13,070 nt of DNA from Clostridia bacterium (GCA_900757905.1 CAAEPN010000185.1:1-13070), one strand, 5' to 3'. Positions 1-5,928 are shown, numbered from the stretch's first letter. Translations and numbers: made by a program. The notes: a model not told the origin generated them from the sequence alone.

Positions 1-102
1 GGAATAAGAGAAGGTATCGCAATCGCAGTAACCTTGACGGCCGTGTCGGTTCTTATGCCGATCGGACGGAAAAATCAGAAAGGAGGACGTAAAAATGTTT
101 GA
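1..102 (+). CDS. agrB: AgrB-like autoinducer peptide processing protease, C-terminal end (partial)
   Basis: Only the last 33 codons are inside the window (frame 1, stop TGA at 100-102). They encode a hydrophobic stretch (IAIAVTLTAVSVLMPIG) followed by a basic, lysine-rich tail, which is the usual end of AgrB proteins: a last membrane helix and a charged cytoplasmic tail. AgrB is a membrane cysteine endopeptidase that cuts the C-terminal part off AgrD and helps form the cyclic peptide. The catalytic His and Cys would lie upstream, outside the window, so the call rests on the tail and mainly on the gene that follows: the stop overlaps the AgrD-like start by 8 bases, suggesting translational coupling. 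It could instead be another small membrane protein. Confidence 0.6.
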   Translation, partial: GIREGIAIAVTLTAVSVLMPIGRKNQKGGRKNV

Positions 103-259
103 ACAATTATTTGACGCGCTTGCAAAAGCAGCGCTTGATTCGGCTATCAATTCGGTAAATGTTGCATCAGCGGGAACGATGCATCAGCCTGCCGAGCCGG
201 AAAACTTACAGGGTCTTGCAGCAAAATACCGTAATTATTCCAAAAAAGCTTCTAAGTAA
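95..259 (+). CDS. agrD: AgrD-like cyclic lactone autoinducer peptide precursor
   Basis: A 54-residue peptide that starts at ATG 95 with a strong AGGAGG at 81-86 (8-base spacing). It has the three AgrD parts. Residues 1-20 (MFEQLFDALAKAALDSAINS) form an amphipathic helix that would hold it to the membrane. A short core follows at residues 21-29 (VNVASAGTM). Then comes a Pro/acidic segment, HQPAEPENL (30-38), matching the QPxxPxxL signature behind the ring in clostridial AgrD peptides. The tail to residue 54 is basic and longer than usual. There is no cysteine anywhere; Ser25 sits where the ring residue is expected, so a serine lactone (for example SAGTM) is inferred instead of a thiolactone. 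The exact ring is a guess. No sensor kinase or response regulator is seen to the right; they may lie left of the window. Confidence 0.72.
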   Translation: MFEQLFDALAKAALDSAINSVNVASAGTMHQPAEPENLQGLAAKYRNYSKKASK

Positions 260-370
260 TGTAAAATTACTTAGTGCTTGTACTAAGGGCTGAAGGATAA
301 TTCCTTTTGAATTCCTCGGTACAATTACAAAAATTGCACTCGCAAACACCTTTATACCTGTTCATGATGT

Positions 371-423
371 ATGGGACTTGTTTCGGTTTTACCGGATAAG
401 TCCCATATTTCTTTTTGTTTTTC
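371..423 (+). terminator. Rho-independent terminator after the agr-like genes
   Basis: ATGGGACTT (371-379) pairs perfectly with AAGTCCCAT (398-406), with an inner CGG/CCG pairing in the loop, followed by a T-rich run (ATTTCTTTTTGTTTTT). It would end the agrBD transcript and separate it from the recombinase genes. A weaker hairpin, CTTAGT/ACTAAG (270-275 with 282-287), lies just after the agrD stop and has no T-run. Confidence 0.85.
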
Positions 424-473
424 CGCCTATTGTCCGATTGCCCGTCATAGGATAATAGGGGAGTGGGTTACAA

Positions 474-644
474 GTGATAGGAAAAAACTCGAAGCTCCGC
501 GTCGAAATACCGAAAAACAGTATACCTGTATCGAAAAAAGCCTGTACGCAAAATCAGATCTGTATTGCCGTCTTTGAAACACTTTTGGAAGAAAAACGCA
601 TTACTTTTGAAGAATATCAAGCCGCCGTTCGGTTTATAAAATAG
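474..644 (+). CDS. Small protein upstream of the serine recombinase, SHOCT-like C-terminus
   Basis: A 56-codon frame from GTG 474 to TAG 642-644. It is the only usable start, because in-frame stops lie just upstream (453-458), and AGGGGAG at 457-463 stands 10 bases before it. The N-terminal half is basic with little recognisable (SKLRVEIPKNSIPVSKKA). The C-terminal half, FETLLEEKRITFEEYQAAV, has the helix-turn-helix spacing of short SHOCT-type oligomerisation modules (a helix, then I-T-x-E-E-a/f, then a second helix). I do not recognise a specific family or function. Small ORFs of this kind are often placed directly before large serine recombinase genes in clostridial mobile elements. It lies 57 bases before the recombinase and is probably cotranscribed. 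Confidence 0.5.
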   Translation: MIGKNSKLRVEIPKNSIPVSKKACTQNQICIAVFETLLEEKRITFEEYQAAVRFIK

Positions 645-701
645 CCGTAGCATAAATCGGCCGAATTTTCATACATTGAAGCAAAGTATATCTCGAAAGG
701 C

Positions 702-2195
702 GTGCTTTGCTTGAATCCGATAACATGCATTTCTAAGACAAATCTCCGCGTCGCCGCTTATTGCCGCGTGTCTACCGACAGCTCCGACCAAGCCAATTCC
801 TTTGAAAATCAGAAAAAATACTTCGAAAAGACGATCGCTGAACACGAAAATTGGTCGCTCTACCGTATTTTTGCGGATTCCGGCCTTACCGGTACGACCA
901 CGAAAAAACGCGCCGCCTTTTTGCAAATGATTGAGGCGGCACAGGAAAAGAAATTCGATTTGATCTTAACCAAAGAAGTCTCGCGCTTTGCCCGAAATAC
1001 GCTCGATACTCTAAAATACACGCGTATGCTGAAAGAAAAAGGAATCGGCGTGCGTTTCCTTTTGGATAATATCGATTCGTCCGATCCGGACGCGGAGCTG
1101 CGGCTTACGATCATGGCCTCCCTTGCGCAAGAGGAAAGCCGTAAAACCTCCGAACGCGTCAAATGGGGACAAAAGCGGCAAATGGAAAAAGGAGTTGTGT
1201 TTGGGCGAGACCTGTTAGGCTATCGGGTATCGGACGGAAAAATGCAGATCGAGCCGGTCGGCGCGCAAACGGTACGGCTTATTTTTCATAAATTTACCGC
1301 CGAAAACAAAGGCGTCTGCACCATTGCACGTGAATTGACGGAGGCTTGTGTTCCGACCTTTACCGGAAAAAGCGTCTGGCGGCACAGCATGATCTTAAAG
1401 ATTCTTACCAACGAAAAATACTGTGGCGATCTGGTTCAGAAAAAGACCTATACGCCGGATTTTTTAACACATGAAAAGAAACAGAATCACGGTGCAGAAG
1501 CGCTTATCTGCCAAACCGACCATCATGAGCCTATCGTTTCGCGTGATGTTTGGAACGCGGCCGCCGAACGCTTAAAAAGGGAAGAGGGGCGAAGCCCGAA
1601 AAGGCATGGCGACCGCTATCCCTTATCCGGAAAGATTTTTTGCGGCTTTTGCGACAGGGCGCTTTCCGCACGAACCAAGAGACGAAAAAACGGCGCGTCT
1701 GTTCCGGCGTGGCAGTGCCGGAATCCGGCATGTCCGGCAAAGTCTGTGCAAATACGAAATGCCGATTTTTTTATTCTTATGGATAAAGCGTTTGAAACGC
1801 TTGCCGCAGCTCCGGCGGATATTTTGGAAAAATGCCGGGTGGCTATGGAAAACGACGCTTTTTTGGAGAAAAAAGCGGTGAACCGTGAGAATGCAATACA
1901 GCAAGCGGAACGCTTGCTTGACTTATATTTAAGCGGTGAGATCGATAAGGAGCTTTACATAAAAAAACGTGCAATGTTCGAAAACATCGCGTGTGAAAAG
2001 GCTTGCAATGAAAATAAACAATCGCCTTTTGAAAAGAAGGCAGAACTGCTTGCAGAGATTCAAAAAATGCTTTTCGGCGGCGAATCAAGCTATGGGCTTT
2101 ATCAAAATCTGACCGAAAAAATCGTCGTTTACGGCCGGGAAAAAGCGGAGTTAACGTTTAAAGACGGTGTGAAACGCCTTATTTATATCGAATGA
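702..2195 (+). CDS. Large serine recombinase (site-specific integrase/excisionase)
   Basis: A 497-residue large serine recombinase. The resolvase catalytic domain spans about residues 15-155: the motif YCRVSTD carries the nucleophile Ser24, and SRFARN (94-99) and ESRKTSERVKWG (145-156) supply the conserved arginines and the start of helix E. The recombinase DNA-binding domain follows at about 170-290 (LLGYRV, then the NEKYCGDLVQKKTY and HEPIVSRDVW blocks). Next is a zinc ribbon with Cys314, Cys317, Cys339 and Cys344, and then a charged helical C-terminus (about 370-450) that is probably coiled coil. These enzymes integrate and excise elements at short att sites. The start is uncertain: GTG 702 has almost no gap to GAAAGG (695-700), whereas TTG 711 has a 10-base gap; the core begins at LRVAAYC either way. 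The gene appears intact and ends about 20 bases from truncated cotJC, so it is likely the enzyme that put the element there. Confidence 0.95.
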   Translation: MLCLNPITCISKTNLRVAAYCRVSTDSSDQANSFENQKKYFEKTIAEHENWSLYRIFADSGLTGTTTKKRAAFLQMIEAAQEKKFDLILTKEVSRFARNTLDTLKYTRMLKEKGIGVRFLLDNIDSSDPDAELRLTIMASLAQEESRKTSERVKWGQKRQMEKGVVFGRDLLGYRVSDGKMQIEPVGAQTVRLIFHKFTAENKGVCTIARELTEACVPTFTGKSVWRHSMILKILTNEKYCGDLVQKKTYTPDFLTHEKKQNHGAEALICQTDHHEPIVSRDVWNAAAERLKREEGRSPKRHGDRYPLSGKIFCGFCDRALSARTKRRKNGASVPAWQCRNPACPAKSVQIRNADFFILMDKAFETLAAAPADILEKCRVAMENDAFLEKKAVNRENAIQQAERLLDLYLSGEIDKELYIKKRAMFENIACEKACNENKQSPFEKKAELLAEIQKMLFGGESSYGLYQNLTEKIVVYGREKAELTFKDGVKRLIYIE

Positions 2196-2227
2196 GTGCC
2201 TTTTCGTCACGATATACCGATATCGGT
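2196..2227. other. Candidate attachment-site junction (attR-like) in cotJC
   Basis: The 20 bases between the recombinase stop and the last recognisable cotJC codons, together with ACCGATATCGGT (2216-2227), a perfect 12-base palindrome that encodes Thr-Asp-Ile-Gly of CotJC on the - strand. Large serine recombinases act on short sites with imperfect dyad symmetry, and the family sequence breaks at the palindrome's left edge. The exact crossover bases cannot be set without the other junction. Confidence 0.45.
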
Positions 2228-2401
2228 CAACAACCCGGTAATGTCGCTGTAGGGCATGCTGTAGCGCTGGGACAGATAGCGTAACGACGCGCCAAGCTCT
2301 CCGTCCGGACCGCCGTATTGGCTCATAACTACCATAGCGGCGCGAGCGTCCGGTTTTTTGATATTTACCGGAAACTGCAGACGTTTTTCATAGTTCCACA
2401 T
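2207..2401 (-). pseudogene. cotJC: CotJC N-terminal fragment, Mn-catalase-like spore coat protein, interrupted
   Basis: The first ~62 residues match the N-terminus of CotJC: MWNYEKRLQFPVNIKKP, then SQYGGPDGELGASLRYLSQRY, then LLTDIG. CotJC is a manganese-catalase-family protein of the spore coat, normally near 190 residues. Here the frame reads Ile-Ser-stop where the family continues with Thr-Glu-Glu and the helices that carry most metal ligands, so this piece cannot form the active four-helix bundle. It starts at ATG 2401 with GGAAGGAGATG upstream and shares one base with the cotJB stop (TAATG). The break falls beside the recombinase gene, so interruption by integration is more likely than decay. 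The missing half should lie on the - strand beyond the left edge if the gene can be restored by excision. Confidence 0.85.
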
Positions 2402-2676
2402 TAGTTTTCATCTCCTTCCCACGGAAACGGCGGATCAATCCACGTCCAACCGTCCTTGGTTGCCTCAAGATTGTCGGTCGTGAGCGGTCCGTATGCCGCT
2501 TCATAGGCGACAACCGCCTTGCGGCGCGCTTCGTTGTGACGGTCAAAATAACTCTGCGCTTTCTTGCTTTCCGGATGGGTGTCCAAATAAAGGCGTGCCT
2601 CATCCACGGCGAAGCCTTCCTCCATAACGGTGCGCAAAAGGCGCGCACGGCTGTTCTCTTTACTCTTTAAACGCAC
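2401..2676 (-). CDS. cotJB: CotJB, spore coat protein
   Basis: A 91-residue protein of normal CotJB length. Recognisable features are the early helix with EGFAVDEARLYLDTHP, the YFDRHNEARR helix, YEAAYGPLT, and the Trp/Pro-rich end WTWIDPPFPWEGD, which matches the family's closing W-x-W-x-(D)-x-P-(W/F)-P-W pattern. CotJB is a small coat protein made in the mother cell with CotJA and CotJC; its precise role is not settled. The start is GTG 2676 with GGAGGTG about 9 bases before it, and it overlaps the cotJA stop by one base (TAGTG). It is intact although cotJC downstream is cut. Confidence 0.9.
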   Translation of the reverse strand: MRLKSKENSRARLLRTVMEEGFAVDEARLYLDTHPESKKAQSYFDRHNEARRKAVVAYEAAYGPLTTDNLEATKDGWTWIDPPFPWEGDEN

Positions 2677-2861
2677 TATTTGGCACCTCCTGCTGCAAGA
2701 AACGGCATATAAAGCTCCGGAAAGACCGTTCCCTTATCCAGCGCTTCGTTTAACGCAAACAACGCGTCAAAATCGGCATTCTGCATGGGAACGCTTGCAA
2801 CGGCAAGCCCGAACACATTCGGTTTTGGGCCGGAACGGATATCACATGCTTGTTGATTCAT
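2676..2861 (-). CDS. cotJA: CotJA, spore coat associated protein
   Basis: A 61-residue protein with the CotJA pattern: a short variable N-terminus, then ASVPMQNADFDALFALNEAL and the near-invariant KGTVFPELYMPF end (family: GTIFPELDLPF). It is the first gene of the cotJ operon. I chose ATG 2861 over the in-frame ATG 2870 because AGGAG (2872-2876) is 10 bases from the former but only one base from the latter. The product is a small spore coat component needed for CotJC deposition in Bacillus subtilis. Confidence 0.9.
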   Translation of the reverse strand: MNQQACDIRSGPKPNVFGLAVASVPMQNADFDALFALNEALDKGTVFPELYMPFLAAGGAK

Positions 2862-2890
2862 AGAAATCATTCTCCTGTGTTTTGATTTTT

Positions 2891-2917
2891 CAGGAATAAA
2901 GTATACGTTTATCCCTG
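2891..2917 (-). promoter_or_regulatory. Inverted repeat / hairpin in the cotJ leader
   Basis: On the - strand CAGGGATAAA and TTTATTCCTG pair over 10 positions (one G-U) around the 7-base centre CGTATAC, which is about 30 bases upstream of the cotJA start. There is no T-run, so it is not a terminator. It could be an mRNA hairpin or an operator for a dimeric regulator; function unknown. Confidence 0.45.
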
Positions 2918-2998
2918 TTACAGTATATGATAAATGCGTGCCGCGTGCGTCGCAAAAGACGAAACTTGGCTTTTGACGGTGCGTTTGGAAAAGAAAGC

Positions 2999-3043
2999 AA
3001 AAAAAGTCCCGGAAGTTTGCATAGAGTTGCAGACTTTCGGGAC
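2999..3043 (-). terminator. Rho-independent terminator after the MerR gene
   Basis: GTCCCG (3006-3011) pairs with CGGGAC (3038-3043), continued inward by AAGT/ACTT and TGCA/TGCA with two mismatches, to give a long stem. On the - strand seven T residues follow (3005-2999). It lies about 130 bases past the MerR stop and would stop readthrough into cotJ. Confidence 0.8.
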
Positions 3044-3171
3044 AATGAGCCGGTCATTCCGGTGCTCCGACCGGAAGTTCAATATTTTTAGGTTGTGGAT
3101 CTGCCCCCCAGCTTTTTATACTGTTTCCTTGCTGTTGTGCAAATCCGCGGTGGCCGTGTATGGGTATACGG

Positions 3172-3618
3172 TCAAGTGCCGCTGACCGTCTCCTTTTCAT
3201 GCTTCGAGCGGTTTTCCGCAGTCCAGTTCTTTGGATTGGTATCGTCCGGCGCAAGACCGGCAAGAATGGCTTCGTAATGAGCTGCCTTTTCGTCCATGTA
3301 TCTTGCGGCGGCATTGGCTTCCTCTACCCGTTTATAGGCCTCTTTGCGCTGCTTGAGAATAATCTGATACCGCGCACGCAGATTTTCTCCGGATTCCTCC
3401 GACAGACACAGACGGCAGTATTCCTTGATATCTTCAATCGACGCGCCGCAGCCTTTTAAGCATTTGATGCCTTGCATCCAGTTGACCGATTCTTCATTAA
3501 ACATTCGGCGGTTTCCGCTATCGCGCTCACAAGGCAGCAGCTCAAGGTCGGTATAATAACGCAAGGTGTGTTCCGTCACGCCGAACATCTTTGCCATTTG
3601 TTTTATCGTATACTGCAT
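3172..3618 (-). CDS. MerR-family transcriptional regulator
   Basis: A 148-residue protein. The N-terminal winged helix-turn-helix is clear: YTIKQMAKMFGVTEHTLRYYTDLELL, then the MerR wing with RDSGNRRMFNEESVNWM (residues 1-55) and KCLKGCGASIEDIKEYC. A long helix of charged residues (about 75-125) is the dimerising coiled coil. It ends near NPKNW, a common end in clostridial MerR proteins next to oxidoreductase genes. It carries no metal-binding cysteine set like MerR or ZntR, so the effector is unknown. The start is ATG 3618 with GGAGGA immediately before it; the frame stays open further upstream only because it runs antisense to an aldo/keto reductase fragment. Such regulators often control a neighbouring aldo/keto reductase, and here that partner is broken (3652-4005). 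I see no convincing promoter between the two. Confidence 0.88.
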   Translation of the reverse strand: MQYTIKQMAKMFGVTEHTLRYYTDLELLPCERDSGNRRMFNEESVNWMQGIKCLKGCGASIEDIKEYCRLCLSEESGENLRARYQIILKQRKEAYKRVEEANAAARYMDEKAAHYEAILAGLAPDDTNPKNWTAENRSKHEKETVSGT

Positions 3619-3651
3619 TTTTCCTCCGAAAATTTCAAAAAACTCTTGTAT

Positions 3652-4005
3652 TGTCAACGTCAGAAAGAGCACGAATGGGAGCGCAAATACATGGTTGCGC
3701 ACATGGCCTATGCGCCGCTCGGTCAAGGCAAGGCGAACGAAATGTTTGCAGAACCTGCCGTGGTCGAGCTTGCGGCAAAATACGGCAAAACACCGGCGCA
3801 GGTGCTCTTGCGCCGCACGGTGCAGGACGGTGTGGCCGTTATCCCGAAATCGGTACATACCGAGCGGATACAAGAAAACATCGATATGTTCGATTTTGAA
3901 TTAACCGACGCGGAAATGAGCGCTTTGCGCTCGCTTGACAAAGCCGCACCCATGATAGGCAATGCCGAAAAACCGGAGGTTGTGGAAATGGCAATGCACT
4001 GGTAA
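3652..4005 (+). pseudogene. Aldo/keto reductase C-terminal fragment
   Basis: About 117 codons matching the last third of classic (DkgA-like) aldo/keto reductases: CQRQKEHEW, MAYAPLGQGK, VELAAKYGKTPAQVLLRR, then the NADPH-binding block VIPKSVHTERIQENIDMFDFELTDAEM, ending at TAA 4003-4005. The TIM-barrel strands that bear the Asp/Tyr/Lys/His catalytic tetrad are absent, so the piece is not an enzyme. Homology begins about 30 bases from the MerR start codon, with neither a promoter nor a start of the normal gene, which suggests a deletion that removed the first two thirds and the shared intergenic region. An internal ATG at 3691 could start a short product, but no good ribosome site is seen. Confidence 0.8.
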
Positions 4006-4042
4006 CGCCCGACGTGTTCACAATAAGAAACACAGAAATAAG

Positions 4043-4080
4043 AAAGTCACCCGATTATTACGTCGGGTGACTTTGTGTTT
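4043..4080. terminator. Bidirectional terminator between aldo/keto reductase fragment and ABC gene
   Basis: AAAGTCACCCGA (4043-4054) pairs perfectly with TCGGGTGACTTT (4063-4074), with an 8-base loop. The flanks are T-rich on both strands (TTTGTGTTT on +, TTTCTTATTTCT on -). The two genes converge here, so it can serve both. Confidence 0.85.
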
Positions 4081-4090
4081 CACGGTGCGC

Positions 4091-5812
4091 TCACAGGGAA
4101 TCGATACGGAACTGCTCCTTATAGAGTGTCGCGTAAATGCCGTCTAAGGCGATCAGGTCTTTGTGCGGGCCTCGCTCGGCAATCTTTCCGTGGGATACGA
4201 CTGCAATTTCATCGGCATTTTTCACGGTCGAAAGGCGGTGTGCAACCACTAAGGTGGTGCGGCCCTTGCAAAGCTCATCAAGCGACTTCTGAATGAGTAA
4301 TTCTGTAGTGTTGTCGAGCGCGCTGGTCGCTTCGTCTAAAATCAGAATCGGCGGATTTTTTAGAAATACGCGCGCGATGCTTAGCCGCTGCTTTTGACCG
4401 CCGGAAAGCCGCACGCCGCGTTCGCCGATTTGGGTGTCGTAGCCGTTTTCCATTGAAAGAATGTATTCGTGGATGTTGGCGCGCTTGGCTGCTTCGACGA
4501 CTTCGTCGTCGGTGGCGTCTAAGCGTCCGTAAAGGATATTTTCCTTGATACTTGCGTTAAATAGGTAAATGTCCTGCTGGACGATGCCGATGTTCCGGCG
4601 CAGGCTCTCGCACGTGACCGATTGAATATCGATTCCGTCAATGAGAATATGGCCGTCCGAAACGTCGTAAAAGCGCGGTATCAGATGACAAATGGTGGTC
4701 TTTCCGCCGCCGGAGGGGCCGACCAGGGCAAAGGTCTCGCCTTGCGGAATATCGAAGTTTACGCCGGATAATACCTCTTCGCCTTCGCCGTACCGGCAAG
4801 AGACGTTTTCAAAGCGGATATTGCCGCGAACCGTGCCGATATCGCGCGCGTCCGGCGCGTCCTTTTCCGGCTCGGCGTCCATGATTTCGAGAAAACGCTC
4901 AAAGCCGGCTACACCGTCCTGGTATTGCTGCATGAAGTTGATGAGCGTTGTGACCGGTGTCAAAAACAGGTTTAACGACACGATAAACGCGGAATAATCG
5001 CCGAAATTGATAATTCCGTTATACAAAAACAGACCGCCGGCAATGAGCACCGTGACATTGAAAAAGTTGGAGAGGAAGGAGGTCGTCGAAAGAAACTCAC
5101 CCATGGCCTTGTAGGCGAGCGTTCGCGCTTCGACAAATTCCTTGTTGCTGGCGGCAAACTTTTCTTTTTCGCGTGCGGAATTGGTGAAGGCCTTTGTAAC
5201 GCGAATCCCTGAAATGCTGCTTTCAAGCGACGCGTTGATGGAGGCGACCGCTCTGCTGCTTGCCTGAAAAGCCCGGCGCATGCGTAACCGCAAGCGGAAA
5301 GCCACAACCACCAAAAGCGGTACACATAAAAACACGATAAGCGTCAAATACAGGTTGATGGAGGCAAGATAGGCAAAGGAGACCAAGATCGTAATGCCGG
5401 TAACGATGACATTTTCCGGCCCATGGTGGGCAAGCTCGCTGATGTTCATAAGGTCGTTTGTCATGCGGCTCATCAGCTTGCCGGTTTCGTTTTCATCAAA
5501 AAAAGAGAAAGGGAGGGTTTGGAGCTTTGCAAACATATCGCGCCGCATGTCGGCCTGCATGAGTACGCCCATGACATGGCCTTGATACTGAACAAAGCAG
5601 TCGAGCCGCTTGCGGACATAGTATAAGGCGAGCAAAAGAATGCCGGAAAAAATTATCATTTTGTATTCTTTTTGCGGAATCAAGTCGTTTAGCATGGTGC
5701 GTGTGATAATAGGATATACCACACCGATGAGAGACGCGATGAGGGCGGCGGTCATGTCCATGAAAAACAGCTTTTTATGCGGTTTATAATAGGGAATGAA
5801 TCGTTTGAGCAT
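4091..5812 (-). CDS. ABC exporter half-transporter (fused membrane and ATPase domains)
   Basis: A 573-residue type IV (MsbA/BmrA-like) ABC exporter. The six-helix membrane domain spans about residues 15-300, including the FFDENETGKLMSRMTND coupling region (104-120). The ATPase domain follows: Walker A GPSGGGKT (365-372), Q-loop near Gln412, signature LSGGQ (469-473), Walker B ILILDE (489-494), D-loop SALD and switch His525. All catalytic residues are present, so it can work as a homodimer; no partner half-transporter gene is adjacent. The substrate cannot be told from sequence: lipids, drugs and peptides are all possible, including export of a peptide signal, though nothing links it to the agr-like locus. 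It starts at ATG 5812 with AAAGGA 7 bases before it and has its own promoter. Confidence 0.95.
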   Translation of the reverse strand: MLKRFIPYYKPHKKLFFMDMTAALIASLIGVVYPIITRTMLNDLIPQKEYKMIIFSGILLLALYYVRKRLDCFVQYQGHVMGVLMQADMRRDMFAKLQTLPFSFFDENETGKLMSRMTNDLMNISELAHHGPENVIVTGITILVSFAYLASINLYLTLIVFLCVPLLVVVAFRLRLRMRRAFQASSRAVASINASLESSISGIRVTKAFTNSAREKEKFAASNKEFVEARTLAYKAMGEFLSTTSFLSNFFNVTVLIAGGLFLYNGIINFGDYSAFIVSLNLFLTPVTTLINFMQQYQDGVAGFERFLEIMDAEPEKDAPDARDIGTVRGNIRFENVSCRYGEGEEVLSGVNFDIPQGETFALVGPSGGGKTTICHLIPRFYDVSDGHILIDGIDIQSVTCESLRRNIGIVQQDIYLFNASIKENILYGRLDATDDEVVEAAKRANIHEYILSMENGYDTQIGERGVRLSGGQKQRLSIARVFLKNPPILILDEATSALDNTTELLIQKSLDELCKGRTTLVVAHRLSTVKNADEIAVVSHGKIAERGPHKDLIALDGIYATLYKEQFRIDSL

Positions 5813-5844
5813 GATAAGATCCTTTCAATTTGTCTTATATACCT

Positions 5845-5873
5845 ATTATAGCGCATTTTTCCTTAAAAAGCAA
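5845..5873 (-). promoter_or_regulatory. Sigma-A promoter of the ABC exporter gene
   Basis: On the - strand TTGCTT (5873-5868), a 17-base spacer, then a perfect TATAAT (5850-5845), about 33 bases before the start codon. It lies downstream of the ptsI terminator, so the exporter is a separate transcription unit. Confidence 0.8.
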
Positions 5874-5893
5874 GTTCTTTGATTTGTTTGACG

Positions 5894-5928
5894 AAAAAAG
5901 CCGGATAGCTATGCCATCCGACTTTTTT
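5894..5928 (-). terminator. Rho-independent terminator of the fructose PTS operon
   Basis: On the - strand GTCGGATGGC-ATA-GCTATCCGGC forms a 10-bp stem (with G-U pairs) followed by six T residues (5899-5894). A run of A precedes it, so it may also act on the + strand. It lies about 85 bases past the ptsI stop. Confidence 0.85.

Larger units (their letters stand above)
1..2215 (+). mobile_element. Right part of a serine-recombinase element integrated in cotJC (left end outside window)
   Basis: What is seen: an intact large serine recombinase stops at 2195, and convergent cotJC loses its family sequence at about 2214-2216, right after the codons for Asp-Ile-Gly. What is known: in skin-type elements the recombinase lies at one end, beside the N-terminal half of the split host gene. 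What is inferred: the element runs leftward from about 2215 past the window start and carries the small ORF and probably the agr-like pair. The left boundary is not visible, so whether agrBD belongs to the element is not proven. No tail, capsid or conjugation genes are in view. Confidence 0.6.
2871..3171. other. Intergenic region between MerR gene end and cotJ operon
   Basis: About 300 bases without a convincing gene. It holds the cotJ leader with a 27-base inverted repeat (2891-2917), the MerR terminator (3006-3043 plus T-run), and a second small inverted repeat, CCGGTC/GACCGG (3050-3055 with 3069-3074). On the - strand, CATATACT in the cotJ upstream region (about 2924-2931) resembles a sigma-E-type -10 (CATACAnT, one mismatch), but no matching -35 is seen, so the sporulation promoter is only suspected. 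Confidence 0.5.

Noticed and set aside
309..398. Short + strand frame after agrD that starts at a TTG and runs into the terminator.
   Set aside because: It depends on a weak start and ends within the terminator stem; no AgrD- or leader-like motif.
430..458. Possible promoter for the small ORF and recombinase: TTGTCC, then GATAAT or TAATAG.
   Set aside because: The -10 nearly touches the ribosome site, leaving almost no leader, and the spacing is poor in one register.
2924..2951. Sigma-A-like TTGCGA and TATCAT upstream of cotJ on the - strand.
   Set aside because: A coat operon is expected to use a mother-cell sigma factor, and the -35 match is weak; kept only as a suspected sporulation -10 in the intergenic entry.
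3057..3171. Open stretch on the - strand just after the MerR stop, with protein-like composition (ends SWGADPQPKNIELPVGAPE).
   Set aside because: No usable start or ribosome site, it lies in a different frame from MerR, and the MerR already ends in the usual place. It could be a remnant, but I cannot name a family.
3629..3657. TTGACA on the - strand upstream of the MerR gene as its -35.
   Set aside because: The matching -10 would be AATTTT and overlap the ribosome site; the TTGACA also coincides with codons of the aldo/keto reductase fragment.
4972..5325. Long open frames antisense or out of frame within the ABC, PTS and recombinase genes.
   Set aside because: They overlap well-supported genes fully, have no ribosome sites and have shadow-type Arg/Ser/Pro-rich composition.
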